In this document: in pieces, positions 1-7,794 of the stretch
Layout: each line of letters begins with the position of its first letter
Position numbering within the stretch: position 1 is the stretch's first letter
NCBI GenBank assembly: GCA_947307005.1
Contig: CAMZHY010000025.1
Span: 1 to 15,506, forward strand
DNA length: 15,506 bases
Source: an uncultured Planctomycetaceae bacterium
GTDB taxonomy: Bacteria; Planctomycetota; Planctomycetia; Pirellulales; Thermoguttaceae
Reading direction: 5' to 3'
The notes under the pieces: model-generated
Seen by the model: only the letters and a program-made list of their open reading frames with translations
Databases searched by the model: none
What the model was told of the DNA's origin: nothing
Translations under genes and position numbers: made by a program

Positions 1-1708
1 CGAGCCAGATTCTTGCGACAAGCGTTTTTTTCGCCGCTAGATATTCAAAGCTAAGACCTCCGTTTTCCGTCGAACCGAAGATCGAAATCGGATCGGCGTT
101 CTTTTTCTTGGCGAGGTCGAGTTTGAACGTTACGCTAAGCGAAACTTCGTCGATATTGGTTCGTAGCGGCGAGAACGGAACTTGGAACGATTCGTCGACT
201 CCGTTGAAATCGGCGTACGCCCGTTGGTTTTCAGGATCGATCAAGACCTTTGGCGCCTTGTAAAGCGCCTGGAACCGCGGTCTTTTGACAATGTCGGGAA
301 AGACGACGATCTTGTCCGAATCGAAAGAGACGTCGAGAACATCGCCTTGAGGACGCGCGGCGTTTCTTTCTACCTCCGAAATTTGCGGCGTCGCAAACTC
401 AAGGACTAACGGTTCTTCCGTTTCCTTTTGGAACGCGCCGCCGCCGTATATCTTCAGACGACATTCAGAGCCGGCGGGAAGACCGACGATGGAATAATCG
501 AGCGTCTCTTGACGATTCTTCATGAAGAAGTCCGACCACAGGAACGAGACCTTATTTTCTTTCCATTCGCCGTTTTCTTTTGATTCGACAACAACGCGAT
601 AGTACAGGAGGCAAGATTCGTCGCTTGCCTGCGGGAATCGGAAGGAAATTCCATCGGGCGCAAGATCAAGCGTTTCAACCTTCGGATTTGCGTTCCAGAC
701 GGGGGACTTAGCGAAATCGTAGCGTTTGTCTGTATAGACGTACTTTTTGCCGTTCAATGGATCGACAATCAGATATTCGCGATTTAGGAACGACGAAGAG
801 ATCGTGTCGTAAAGTCGGACGCGGATCGTATTATCGCGATAGACGTCGAAAAGGAGACATGTTCCCGCCTGACGATGGTCGGCGTTTTCCGGAAGCCCGA
901 AGCCTCTCTGAGTCTCATACAACGGCAAAGCGAAGTAACTCATCGACCCAGTTCCAATAGCGGTAAACTTGCCCTGCCATATTGAACGCGGCTCCACCGA
1001 AGGATAGTGAGAATGTCCTGAAATGTGAACGACTTGCGGATATTTTTCCAAAATGTCCGCGATATCTTTGACGCCGGCGTGGAAATCGCCGGGCAGGTCG
1101 TAACTGCCGAAGACCGTGCGATAGACGTGATAATGTTGAACGACAAAAACGGGCTTCGTCGGATCAGCGGCGATAGCGTCTTTTAATTCTTGCTCGAGCC
1201 ATTCTCGCGCGTAAACGTAATCGTTCTCGTTGCATGTTCCTTTTTCGGGCGCGATGGTGATAAACTGGAATCCGTTGATTTCCTGTCGACGGTTGGCGGC
1301 GGTTTCAAAGGTCTTTTCCCAAAGCTCGCGATTTCCGCCGTAGTATTCGTGGTTTCCCATGCATAAGACGCGTCTGGTCGAGTTTTTGAGGTTGTCGTCC
1401 ATCGTTTTTTTGAAAGGACCGAGTTCCTCGGGGACGCCGTGATTGGTGAAATCGCCGGCGACGACAAGCGCGTCGAATTTATCGTAATCTTGCTTGGCGC
1501 TGAATTCGTTCATGAATTGAAGCGCGGATGCAAAGCGGACGTGTTCCGCGGCGTCGTCCTTATGCTTGCGATCATAATGCACGTCGCTTAACGCGACGAA
1601 TCGAAGGACGACTTCGCCGGCGACCTCGTCGGCGACGAGTCGCGAGGGAAGACATAAAACGAGAGCGGAAGCGCCAAGAAACGTCCTTCTATTGATTTTC
1701 TGATTCAT
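1..1708 (-). CDS. Tat-exported metallophosphoesterase with C-terminal LamG-like region (3' end outside window)
   Basis: My reading of the minus strand gives 569 uninterrupted codons, with the C-terminus cut off by the window edge. Residues 1-28 form a twin-arginine signal (NRRTFLG, then a hydrophobic stretch, then LVA|DE), so the enzyme is probably exported folded. The calcineurin-like metal-binding motifs are all present and in order: SDVH (D42, H44), GDFTNHG (from G85), GNHE (118-121), QHYH (191-194) and GHSH (231-234). Hydrolysis of a phosphomono- or diester with two bound metals is therefore expected, but the substrate cannot be read. Beyond about residue 300 the protein is beta-rich, and the last roughly 60 visible residues resemble the start of a LamG/concanavalin A-like domain. 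The ATG at 1708 has AGGA 8-9 bases upstream. The gene follows ispG after 45 bp with no visible terminator, so it is likely cotranscribed. Confidence 0.85.
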   Translation of the reverse strand, partial: MNQKINRRTFLGASALVLCLPSRLVADEVAGEVVLRFVALSDVHYDRKHKDDAAEHVRFASALQFMNEFSAKQDYDKFDALVVAGDFTNHGVPEELGPFKKTMDDNLKNSTRRVLCMGNHEYYGGNRELWEKTFETAANRRQEINGFQFITIAPEKGTCNENDYVYAREWLEQELKDAIAADPTKPVFVVQHYHVYRTVFGSYDLPGDFHAGVKDIADILEKYPQVVHISGHSHYPSVEPRSIWQGKFTAIGTGSMSYFALPLYETQRGFGLPENADHRQAGTCLLFDVYRDNTIRVRLYDTISSSFLNREYLIVDPLNGKKYVYTDKRYDFAKSPVWNANPKVETLDLAPDGISFRFPQASDESCLLYYRVVVESKENGEWKENKVSFLWSDFFMKNRQETLDYSIVGLPAGSECRLKIYGGGAFQKETEEPLVLEFATPQISEVERNAARPQGDVLDVSFDSDKIVVFPDIVKRPRFQALYKAPKVLIDPENQRAYADFNGVDESFQVPFSPLRTNIDEVSLSVTFKLDLAKKKNADPISIFGSTENGGLSFEYLAAKKTLVARIWL

Positions 1709-1753
1709 GCTTTTTTCCTGTGCGTTAAAAAATGGGAACTGAAGTCGCAGGCG

Positions 1754-2935
1754 CTATTTCATTGACGATATCTTTTCTTTGAGGAGTTCGACCGCTTTTT
1801 CGACGACTTCCTCGTAAGAAAACGTTCCAACGGACGTTCCGCCGCTTTTTAAGTTGACGCGATCGCCTCCGCACCACATTCCGACGTCGGCGTCGTCCGA
1901 TTCTCCCGGTCCGTTGACGCGACATCCCATAACGGCGACCGTCAAAGGATAAGGACGCGCAAACTCGGTCGCGTCGTCAATTTTATGAGCGAGTTCGACA
2001 AAGCGCGAACTCTCCGTTCGAGAACATCCCGGACAGCTGACAATATTGAGACCCGTTTTGTTGAGATCGGCGATCGACGCGACGGCTCCGTTGGCGACGT
2101 TTTCAAGAAGCGTTTTTCCAGCGGCGACCTCCTGTTCCTTTTGATCCGCGACGACGGTCAGCGAAACACGCAGCGTCTCGCCGATTCCTTCTGCGAGAAG
2201 CGGTTCCAGCGCGGCGCGCGTTTTGAGAATTCCACGCGGAGGCGCGCCCGCTTCGGTAACCCCGAGGTGGAGAGGAACGAAGGGCTTGAGCGCGGCGAAA
2301 CGTCGATTTAACATGAGAACCGTTTCCGGATCGGAATCCTTGATCGACACGACGTAGCGATCAAAACCGATCGATTCGAGAAAGTCGACGTGTTCAAGAG
2401 CGCTGCGAATCGGCGGATCGAAAAAGGTCGCGTCGTCGCTCGCGGGCGCCGGATCGGCGTCGTTATGCCCAAGCTTCTCTCGATATTCGCGGAGTTTTTC
2501 AGGATCGAGGCTGCCCGAGTTGATTCCGACGCGCAGCGCGCAGTCGTATTCTTTTGCGACGTCGACGAGATACTCGACTTTTTTCTCCCATGAGAGTTCC
2601 GGTTCTAGAAAGCCTATTTTTCCAGGATTGTATCGAATCTTATCGACATTCGGAGCGACATTCTCCGCAAGTCTAAAATTTTCTTGAAGATCGACGGAGA
2701 GATTGGCGTCGACACGCTTTCGAATCTCCGCGAGCGCCTTGGCGTCTTGAGGCGTGTCGACAGCGACGCGGACGATTCCCGCGCCAAATTTTGAAAGTTT
2801 GGCGACGGACGCCGCCGTCGCTTCGTAATCTCTCGTCTTGGTCGCCGCCATCGTTTGAACGACGACGGGCGCGTCGCCGCCGATAATGACGGAGCCGACT
2901 CTAACTTTTCGCGTAACCCGACGCTTAACAGTCAT
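1754..2935 (-). CDS. ispG: 4-hydroxy-3-methylbut-2-enyl diphosphate synthase (IspG/GcpE)
   Basis: This 393-residue protein matches the shorter bacterial IspG type. IspG reductively opens methylerythritol cyclodiphosphate to HMBPP, the penultimate step of the MEP isoprenoid pathway in the cytoplasm. The TIM-barrel half is recognisable from VGSVIIGGDAPVVVQ, VDKIRYNPG (98-105), ALRVGINSGS and PLHLGVTEAG. The C-terminal [4Fe-4S] half has SCPGC (C301, C304), MGC (C338) and the ligand Glu in NGPGE (E345), so the cluster site is intact. Two differences from the textbook sequence stand out: the usual DIHFDYR segment reads DLQENFR (82-88), and there is an extra loop of about 20 residues at 153-172 (Asp/Pro/Ala rich). 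The start ATG overlaps the TGA of the HAD gene by 4 nt (ATGA), which points to translational coupling. Confidence 0.96.
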   Translation of the reverse strand: MTVKRRVTRKVRVGSVIIGGDAPVVVQTMAATKTRDYEATAASVAKLSKFGAGIVRVAVDTPQDAKALAEIRKRVDANLSVDLQENFRLAENVAPNVDKIRYNPGKIGFLEPELSWEKKVEYLVDVAKEYDCALRVGINSGSLDPEKLREYREKLGHNDADPAPASDDATFFDPPIRSALEHVDFLESIGFDRYVVSIKDSDPETVLMLNRRFAALKPFVPLHLGVTEAGAPPRGILKTRAALEPLLAEGIGETLRVSLTVVADQKEQEVAAGKTLLENVANGAVASIADLNKTGLNIVSCPGCSRTESSRFVELAHKIDDATEFARPYPLTVAVMGCRVNGPGESDDADVGMWCGGDRVNLKSGGTSVGTFSYEEVVEKAVELLKEKISSMK

Positions 2936-3579
2936 TTCAGAACGCCCTCTTTTTCAAGTTCGCTTCTCATTTCCGAGACGCTGTAGAAGATTCTTTCAGG
3001 ATTGTATTCCAGTATTTTACTGGGATTCGCCGAGGCAAACCATGCGGCCGACCAACAGGGAACGCCCGCCTTATGAGCCGAAACAACGTCCTTATACGCG
3101 TCGCCGACGTATACGGAATTTTCCGGTCTGATCTCCATCTTGGAGAGAACCTCGCGAATCGCCGCATCCTTAACGCGTCCTTCCGGACTTCCGACGCGTA
3201 TTTCTTCAAAATCGTTCTCAATTCCGTAAAAATCGAGCGAGATTTGACAAGTATGACGTCCCTTTGCCGTCACGAGCGCGACGCGAACGCCCGCGCTCCT
3301 GACGTCGCGAATTAACTCCATAATTCCGGGCGCGGTTTCGGGAACGCCTTTTTGAAGTTCCTCGTAGCGCCTTAATAACTCCGCGAGGAGTTCGTCGCAT
3401 CGCTCGGGGAAATGTTTCTGGAAGATTCCCTCTTCCGTTGGACCGAAGTAAGAGCGGACGTCGTCGAGCGTAAGCGGTCTACCAAGAACTGGCTCGACCG
3501 TCATGCGGAACGCGTCGACGCAGATGGGAACAGTGTCGGCGATAGTGCCGTCGAAATCAAAAATCAGCGCTTGCAACAT
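2932..3579 (-). CDS. HAD-family hydrolase, phosphoglycolate phosphatase-like
   Basis: The 215-residue protein carries all four HAD motifs: DFDGT (D8 nucleophile, D10), T104 in VALVTAK, K137 in GRVKD, and GDAYKD (D160, D164). The helical cap lies between motifs I and II, which marks subfamily IA (Gph/PpaX-like). Such enzymes remove phosphate from small phosphometabolites in the cytoplasm, and the exact substrate cannot be set from sequence. Length is normal for the family. Its TGA overlaps the ispG ATG by 4 nt. Coupling to ispG could suggest a role tied to isoprenoid precursor metabolism or plain housekeeping repair, but that is inference. A possible promoter lies at 3649-3677. Confidence 0.9.
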   Translation of the reverse strand: MLQALIFDFDGTIADTVPICVDAFRMTVEPVLGRPLTLDDVRSYFGPTEEGIFQKHFPERCDELLAELLRRYEELQKGVPETAPGIMELIRDVRSAGVRVALVTAKGRHTCQISLDFYGIENDFEEIRVGSPEGRVKDAAIREVLSKMEIRPENSVYVGDAYKDVVSAHKAGVPCWSAAWFASANPSKILEYNPERIFYSVSEMRSELEKEGVLK

Positions 3580-3648
3580 ACGATTAGGCGTCCATTTCGT
3601 GGGAAAACGGCGTTGAGACCGTCGGATTATCTTTACGTGTCAGATCGT

Positions 3649-3677
3649 ATTTTACCGTATTAACGCGTCGAAGACAA
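3649..3677 (-). promoter_or_regulatory. candidate sigma70-type promoter for the HAD-ispG-phosphoesterase genes
   Basis: On the minus strand, TTGTCT (3677-3672) is followed by a 17-base spacer and TAAAAT (3654-3649). It matches the consensus at 4/6 and 5/6 positions. It lies about 70 bases before the HAD start, in the 122-bp gap after the TSUP gene. Support is by position and motif only. Confidence 0.35.
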
Positions 3678-3701
3678 CGTCGCTCCAGTCCAATGACGTT
3701 T

Positions 3702-4505
3702 TTAGACGAGCGAAGTAACAACGATGTAGACCGCCGTGATAAAGTTGAGCGAGAGAATAAATGGGACGAAAACTTTTTCTGGAATCGCCTTATAAATCCT
3801 CCTGCCGACATAGCCTCCGATTAAGACCGGCGCAAGAAAAACCGCAGTGAGCGCAAAGGTTTTTTCATTCATGACTTGCGCCGCCTCTTCTTCAAAACCG
3901 ACCGCAAGTCGAATACGAGTCGCGGCGAGCATAAGCGGAATCTTTGAAACGTTTACAAGGAAGAAGAAAACAGCGTTCGTTCCCATAAAGCGCTTTTTAT
4001 CGAGTCCCTGCGAAGAGAAATAAGCGGCGGACACGGCGCCTGCGGCGTTGCCGAGGATTGTGGTCGCTCCGGCGAGAATTCCGCAACCCCATCGAAAGGG
4101 CTTGTTTGTCGCGACTTTTGTCCACCCCATTCTGTTTCGGATAAATTCGAATAACAGAATCGACGATGCGAGAAGCCCCACGACGAGTCGAAACTGCGAA
4201 TTCTGCAGACGGCAAAGCGCGACCGTCCCCAAGATTAATCCGACGGCGACCGGCGGGCAAAGGCGTTTGAGAAGGAGGGGATCGCAGTCTTTACGGTAAA
4301 AGTAGACGGCGGCGACGTCGCCGATGATGAGAAGAGGAACTACGGCCCCCGAAGCGAACATTTCGCGACCCCGAAACGCAAAAAGCATTAGCAGACAAGC
4401 AAAAAGTCCGACGCCGGGCGTTCCCGTTTTAGAAACGCCAATCAGGAAGGCCGCGACGATCCCGATCGTAATTGAATAAGGAGTAAAGAGCTCGGACGTC
4501 AACAT
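3702..4505 (-). CDS. TSUP (TauE/SafE) family membrane permease
   Basis: The protein has 267 residues and about eight hydrophobic segments, with the two-half layout of the TSUP family (COG0730). The first half contains FLIGVSKTGTPGVG near residue 20, close to the family's usual G-hK-G-G pattern. The second half contains GNAAGAVSAAYF and GTNAVFFFLVNVSKIPL, typical of the repeated half. Known members export or import sulfite, sulfoacetate, sulfolactate or other small organosulfur or organic anions across the inner membrane. No sulfur-metabolism genes lie beside it, so I leave the substrate open. The ATG at 4505 has AAGGA about 10 bases upstream. It is separated from clpC by a terminator, so it needs its own promoter in 4506-4585, where I saw no convincing pair of boxes. 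Confidence 0.85.
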   Translation of the reverse strand: MLTSELFTPYSITIGIVAAFLIGVSKTGTPGVGLFACLLMLFAFRGREMFASGAVVPLLIIGDVAAVYFYRKDCDPLLLKRLCPPVAVGLILGTVALCRLQNSQFRLVVGLLASSILLFEFIRNRMGWTKVATNKPFRWGCGILAGATTILGNAAGAVSAAYFSSQGLDKKRFMGTNAVFFFLVNVSKIPLMLAATRIRLAVGFEEEAAQVMNEKTFALTAVFLAPVLIGGYVGRRIYKAIPEKVFVPFILSLNFITAVYIVVTSLV

Positions 4506-4585
4506 TATACAGAGTTCCTTCGATCGCAGTTTTTCTTTCGTCGGCTTGGGTCGGCGCTGTTTCAGACGTCAAAACGCGTCGTCAA

Positions 4586-4620
4586 ACAAAAAGGGGGAAC
4601 GTCGCAAAACGTTCCCCCTT
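4586..4620 (-). terminator. Rho-independent terminator of clpC
   Basis: A 12-bp perfect stem (AAGGGGGAACGT paired with ACGTTCCCCCTT, 4591-4602 with 4609-4620) closes a 6-base loop. On the minus strand it is followed by TTTTTGTTT. It lies 42 bases past the clpC stop and before the TSUP gene. On the plus strand no T-run follows, so it acts on clpC. Confidence 0.85.
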
Positions 4621-4662
4621 CGATTATATCCCAAAATCACCGACAACCAAGGAGTCGTCGAT

Positions 4663-7398
4663 TCAGACGTCGGCCCCGTTCGAATTCTCAGGCGCGTCTT
4701 GCGCCTTGGAATCGCCGTTTTCGTCTTCGCCTTCGCTTGCGTCCGTCTTGTTTCGCAACCGTTCGCGTTCTAGGATTTTTTCTCGGTATTCTTTGATCTG
4801 AACGCCTTCAAGGATTTCTTCCGGAAGATCGGCGTAATCTTTCGCGTTAAAAACGAGTTCCTGTTTCTTCTGCGTTTTGGATTCGTCGGTCGCGTTTTCG
4901 TCGGGAACTTCCTTCGTTTCGAGGGTGACGTCAATAACCTCGCGTCCCTCGAATACGCCCTCGAGAATCCTCTCCGAAAGTTTGTCCTCAATGTAGGTCT
5001 CGATGGCGCGACGGAGCGGTCTGGCGCCCATGTCGAGATTCGAGCCCTTCTTTATGACGTATTTTACGGCGTCTTCGGAGACGACCAGACACCACCCCTT
5101 TTCGACAAGTCGATTGCGAAGTTTGTTCAGTTCGAGTTCGACGACGGAAACGAGATCCTTTTCCGTGAGATGGCGGAAGACGATGACGTCGTTGAAACGG
5201 TTGATGAACTCGGGACGGAACGCGCGTTCAATTTCCTCGTTCACCCGAGTTTTCATGCTGTCGTAAGAAGAGTCGGCGTCAGGTTCTTGGAATCCAAATG
5301 AAGTTTCGTTCTTGATAGCGGCGGCGCCCGCGTTCGTCGTCATGATAATGATCGTATTGCGGAAATCGATAAGTCGCCCAAGACTATCAGTCAAACGCCC
5401 CTCTTCCAGAACTTGGAGGAGAATATTGAAGACGTCGGGGTGCGCTTTCTCAATTTCATCGAAAAGGACGACGGAATAGGGACGACGTCGAACCTTTTCC
5501 GTGAGTTGTCCTCCTTCGTCGTGTCCAACGTAGCCGGGAGGGGATCCCACCATTCGGCTGACGTTGTAACGCTCCATATACTCGCTCATGTCGATCTGAA
5601 TGATCGCGTCCTCGTCGCCGAACATAAATTCGGCGAGCGATTTGGCAAGCAAGGTTTTGCCGACGCCGGTTGGTCCGGCAAAGATGAAAGACGCGATCGG
5701 ACGTCGAGGATCTTGAATTCCACTACGACTTCGACGAATCGCCTTCGAGACAGCCGAAACCGCTTCATGCTGACTCACGACGCGCTTGTGGAGTTCGTCT
5801 TCCATCGTAAGCAAACGTTTGGAATCCTCTACCGTAACGTGAGCAAGCGGCACCCCGGAGATTTTGGAGACAACGTCCGCGACGATGGTAGCGTCGACGA
5901 CTCCGCTTGTTTCCGTCTGCTGATTTTTCCAGTTCTTCTTGAGCTCGGCCTTCTTTGCGATAAGGGTGTCAATCTCGTCTCGATACCGAGCGGACTCTTC
6001 AAACTGCTGATTCTGAACCGTCTCTTCCTTGAGTTTTTGAAGCTCGAGAATGCGGCGGTCGACGTCCGTGAGATCGGGAGGGCGAGTGCAGGTCAGAAGC
6101 CGAACGCGAGCGCCAGCTTCGTCGATGACGTCAATCGCTTTATCGGGGAGGCTACGACTGGGGATATAACGCTCGGAGAGCTCGACGGCGGCTTCAAGTG
6201 CGTCGTCGGTTATCTTGACGTGGTGGTGATCCTGATAACGACTGCGCAACCCCTTCAGAATCTCGACCGTTTCTTTCATCGTCGGGGGATTAACCTTGAT
6301 AGCTTGGAAACGGCGTTCCAACGCGTGATCTTTTTCGATGAATTTTCGATATTCGTCGAATGTCGTGGCTCCAAGAAGCTGGAGTTCGCCGCGCGAGAGC
6401 GCAGGTTTGAGGATGTTGGAGGCGTCGTTCGCGCCCTCGGCGCTGCCGGCGCCTACGAGGGAATGAAGTTCGTCGACAAAGAGAATGACATTCTTGGCGC
6501 GTTTAACTTCATTCATCAGCGCTTTGATGCGCTCTTCGAACTGACCGCGGTACTTCGTGCCCGCGACCATAAGGGTCAGGTCGAGGGCGACGATGCGGCG
6601 ATCCATAAGAATTTCCGGCACGCGCCCATCAACGATGCGTTGCGCAAGTCCTTCGACGATAGCCGTTTTACCAACGCCCGCTTCTCCAATGAGCGCGGGA
6701 TTGTTCTTTGTGCGTCGGCAAAGAATCTGCATTGCGCGTTCAATTTCATTCTCACGCCCGACGACAGGGTCAAGCTCTCCCTTTCGCGCCAATTCAGTGA
6801 GGTCGCGCCCAAAGCTATCGAGAGCGGGCGTTTTGACCTTCGCTCGAGGAGCTGCTCCAGGCGTTTCCGGATGATCGTTTGGCTCGCCTCGAGGAGGCGC
6901 GACCGACTCGCCGTCGGGGGGCCGCGAGGAAGATGTGGAATCGCTTAAGTCGTTCTCGCCATTGTCAATCATTGAAACGACTTCGTCGCGGATTTCGTCG
7001 AGATTCAGTCCCGCATTAAGAAGCGCTTGGCTCGCGACGCATTCCGGGTCTTGGACAATCGACAAGATAAGATGTTCCGTCCCAACATACGTGTGGTTGT
7101 ATTTTTTTGCCAACTCCATCGATTTTTCAAGCAAACGTTTGGTTGTCGGCGTTTCAGGGAGTTTGCCTACGGAAATGAGATCCGGTCCCTGTGAAGAAAG
7201 TTTTTCAACCTCTTTTCGACCAACGCGTATGTCGAAACCGTATTTTTTGAGAACTTTCGCCGCGACTCCGCCCCCTTCCTTGAGGAGCCCGAGGAGAATG
7301 TGTTCCGATCCGATGTACTCATGGTTCAGACGCATTGCTTCTGAATGAGCATGCTTCATTGCGTTCTTTGCGCGGACGGTAAAGCGTTCGTATGCCAT
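4663..7398 (-). CDS. clpC: ClpC-type AAA+ unfoldase (Clp protease ATPase subunit)
   Basis: The 911-residue protein is a class I Hsp100. It uses ATP to unfold proteins and feed them to ClpP in the cytoplasm. Residues 1-145 hold the two Clp-N repeats, followed by a Ser/Pro/Asp linker to about 190. D1 has Walker A GEAGVGKT (238-245) and Walker B VILFVDE (304-310). A UVR/McsB-type middle segment lies near 448-480, which marks ClpC rather than ClpB or ClpA. D2 has GPTGVGKT (575-582) and VVLFDEIEKAH (643-653). The ClpP-docking loop reads FGF (701-703), close to the usual V/I/LGF. Past about residue 830 there is an acidic, Lys/Glu-rich tail of about 80 residues that typical ClpC lacks. I chose the ATG at 7398 because MAYERFTVRA aligns with the family start; a longer reading begins at a TTG at 7473 and adds 25 unlike residues. 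The gene appears monocistronic. Confidence 0.95.
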   Translation of the reverse strand: MAYERFTVRAKNAMKHAHSEAMRLNHEYIGSEHILLGLLKEGGGVAAKVLKKYGFDIRVGRKEVEKLSSQGPDLISVGKLPETPTTKRLLEKSMELAKKYNHTYVGTEHLILSIVQDPECVASQALLNAGLNLDEIRDEVVSMIDNGENDLSDSTSSSRPPDGESVAPPRGEPNDHPETPGAAPRAKVKTPALDSFGRDLTELARKGELDPVVGRENEIERAMQILCRRTKNNPALIGEAGVGKTAIVEGLAQRIVDGRVPEILMDRRIVALDLTLMVAGTKYRGQFEERIKALMNEVKRAKNVILFVDELHSLVGAGSAEGANDASNILKPALSRGELQLLGATTFDEYRKFIEKDHALERRFQAIKVNPPTMKETVEILKGLRSRYQDHHHVKITDDALEAAVELSERYIPSRSLPDKAIDVIDEAGARVRLLTCTRPPDLTDVDRRILELQKLKEETVQNQQFEESARYRDEIDTLIAKKAELKKNWKNQQTETSGVVDATIVADVVSKISGVPLAHVTVEDSKRLLTMEDELHKRVVSQHEAVSAVSKAIRRSRSGIQDPRRPIASFIFAGPTGVGKTLLAKSLAEFMFGDEDAIIQIDMSEYMERYNVSRMVGSPPGYVGHDEGGQLTEKVRRRPYSVVLFDEIEKAHPDVFNILLQVLEEGRLTDSLGRLIDFRNTIIIMTTNAGAAAIKNETSFGFQEPDADSSYDSMKTRVNEEIERAFRPEFINRFNDVIVFRHLTEKDLVSVVELELNKLRNRLVEKGWCLVVSEDAVKYVIKKGSNLDMGARPLRRAIETYIEDKLSERILEGVFEGREVIDVTLETKEVPDENATDESKTQKKQELVFNAKDYADLPEEILEGVQIKEYREKILERERLRNKTDASEGEDENGDSKAQDAPENSNGADV

Positions 7399-7536
7399 AT
7401 AAGTCAGAATCCCTATTGTTCCATGTTGGCGAAGGAGCCGAATCGAGCGCGCAGCTCCCAATGAGATAGTCAAAGCATAGTCGGCGCCAAACCGACAAAG
7501 GTTTCAAAAATTCAACTCGAAGCTCAAAACATGCTC

Positions 7537-7563
7537 ATTATACCGACGAGGGGGATTTGTCTA
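7537..7563 (-). promoter_or_regulatory. clpC: candidate clpC promoter
   Basis: A perfect TATAAT (7542-7537) lies on the minus strand. It is preceded after 15 bases by TAGACA (7563-7558, 5/6 match to TTGACA). The spacer is short for sigma70. Transcription would start near 7530, giving a leader of about 130 nt before the clpC ATG. Confidence 0.45.
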
Positions 7564-7649
7564 GCGACCGCTTCGATTTTTTTACCTGCCGTTTCCAGCT
7601 CTCCCTTTTTCGCTTTCTTTCTGATCAATAACATTTTGACGCGCTCTTG

Positions 7650-7655
7650 TATAAT
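7650..7655 (+). promoter_or_regulatory. candidate -10 box for the plus-strand lipoprotein gene
   Basis: A perfect TATAAT lies in the correct orientation 140 bases before the lipoprotein ATG. No recognisable -35 hexamer sits 16-18 bases upstream, and the nearby TTGACG (7636) is only 8 bases away. It is a -10 match only. Confidence 0.3.
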
Positions 7656-7794
7656 TCGGCGCGTTGACAAATTGGGATGGACAGACGGACTTCAAAAGTA
7701 TATCCTGCGGGGAGCGTCTTTAGGCGTCGGGTTTTGAGTCGTTGACGTTTGACGACGTTGATTTCCATGTTAACAATCGGAGAGCGATGGATTT

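Larger units (their letters stand above)
7399..7794. other. divergent intergenic region between clpC and the lipoprotein gene
   Basis: These 396 bp separate the clpC start from the plus-strand lipoprotein. I see a candidate minus-strand promoter (7537-7563), an isolated plus-strand TATAAT at 7650-7655, and several TTGACG/TTGACA words on the plus strand (7636, 7664, 7742, 7749) without well-spaced -10 partners. No CIRCE-like inverted repeat (TTAGCACTC) is visible upstream of clpC. A 68-codon reading frame at 7531-7737 has no ribosome site and unlike codon use, so I do not call it a gene. Confidence 0.6.

Noticed and set aside
3675..3703. AACGTC...GACGTT stem followed by TTTT on the plus strand
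   Set aside because: No plus-strand gene ends here, the loop is long, and on the minus strand the T-run is on the wrong side.
4504..4509. TATAAT on the minus strand overlapping the TSUP start codon
   Set aside because: No -35 lies at a proper distance, and the gene has a ribosome site upstream of this box, so a leaderless start here makes no sense.
5413..6948. 511-codon plus-strand reading frame opposite clpC
   Set aside because: It is a shadow of the clpC coding strand. It has no ribosome site and no protein family features, while the opposite frame is an unambiguous ClpC.
7399..7473. 25-residue N-terminal extension of clpC from a TTG codon
   Set aside because: The added residues match no ClpC family member, and MAYERFTVRA at 7398 aligns with the known start.
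7531..7737. 68-codon reading frame in the divergent intergenic region
   Set aside because: It has no ribosome site, no coding-type codon pattern, and overlaps the candidate promoters.
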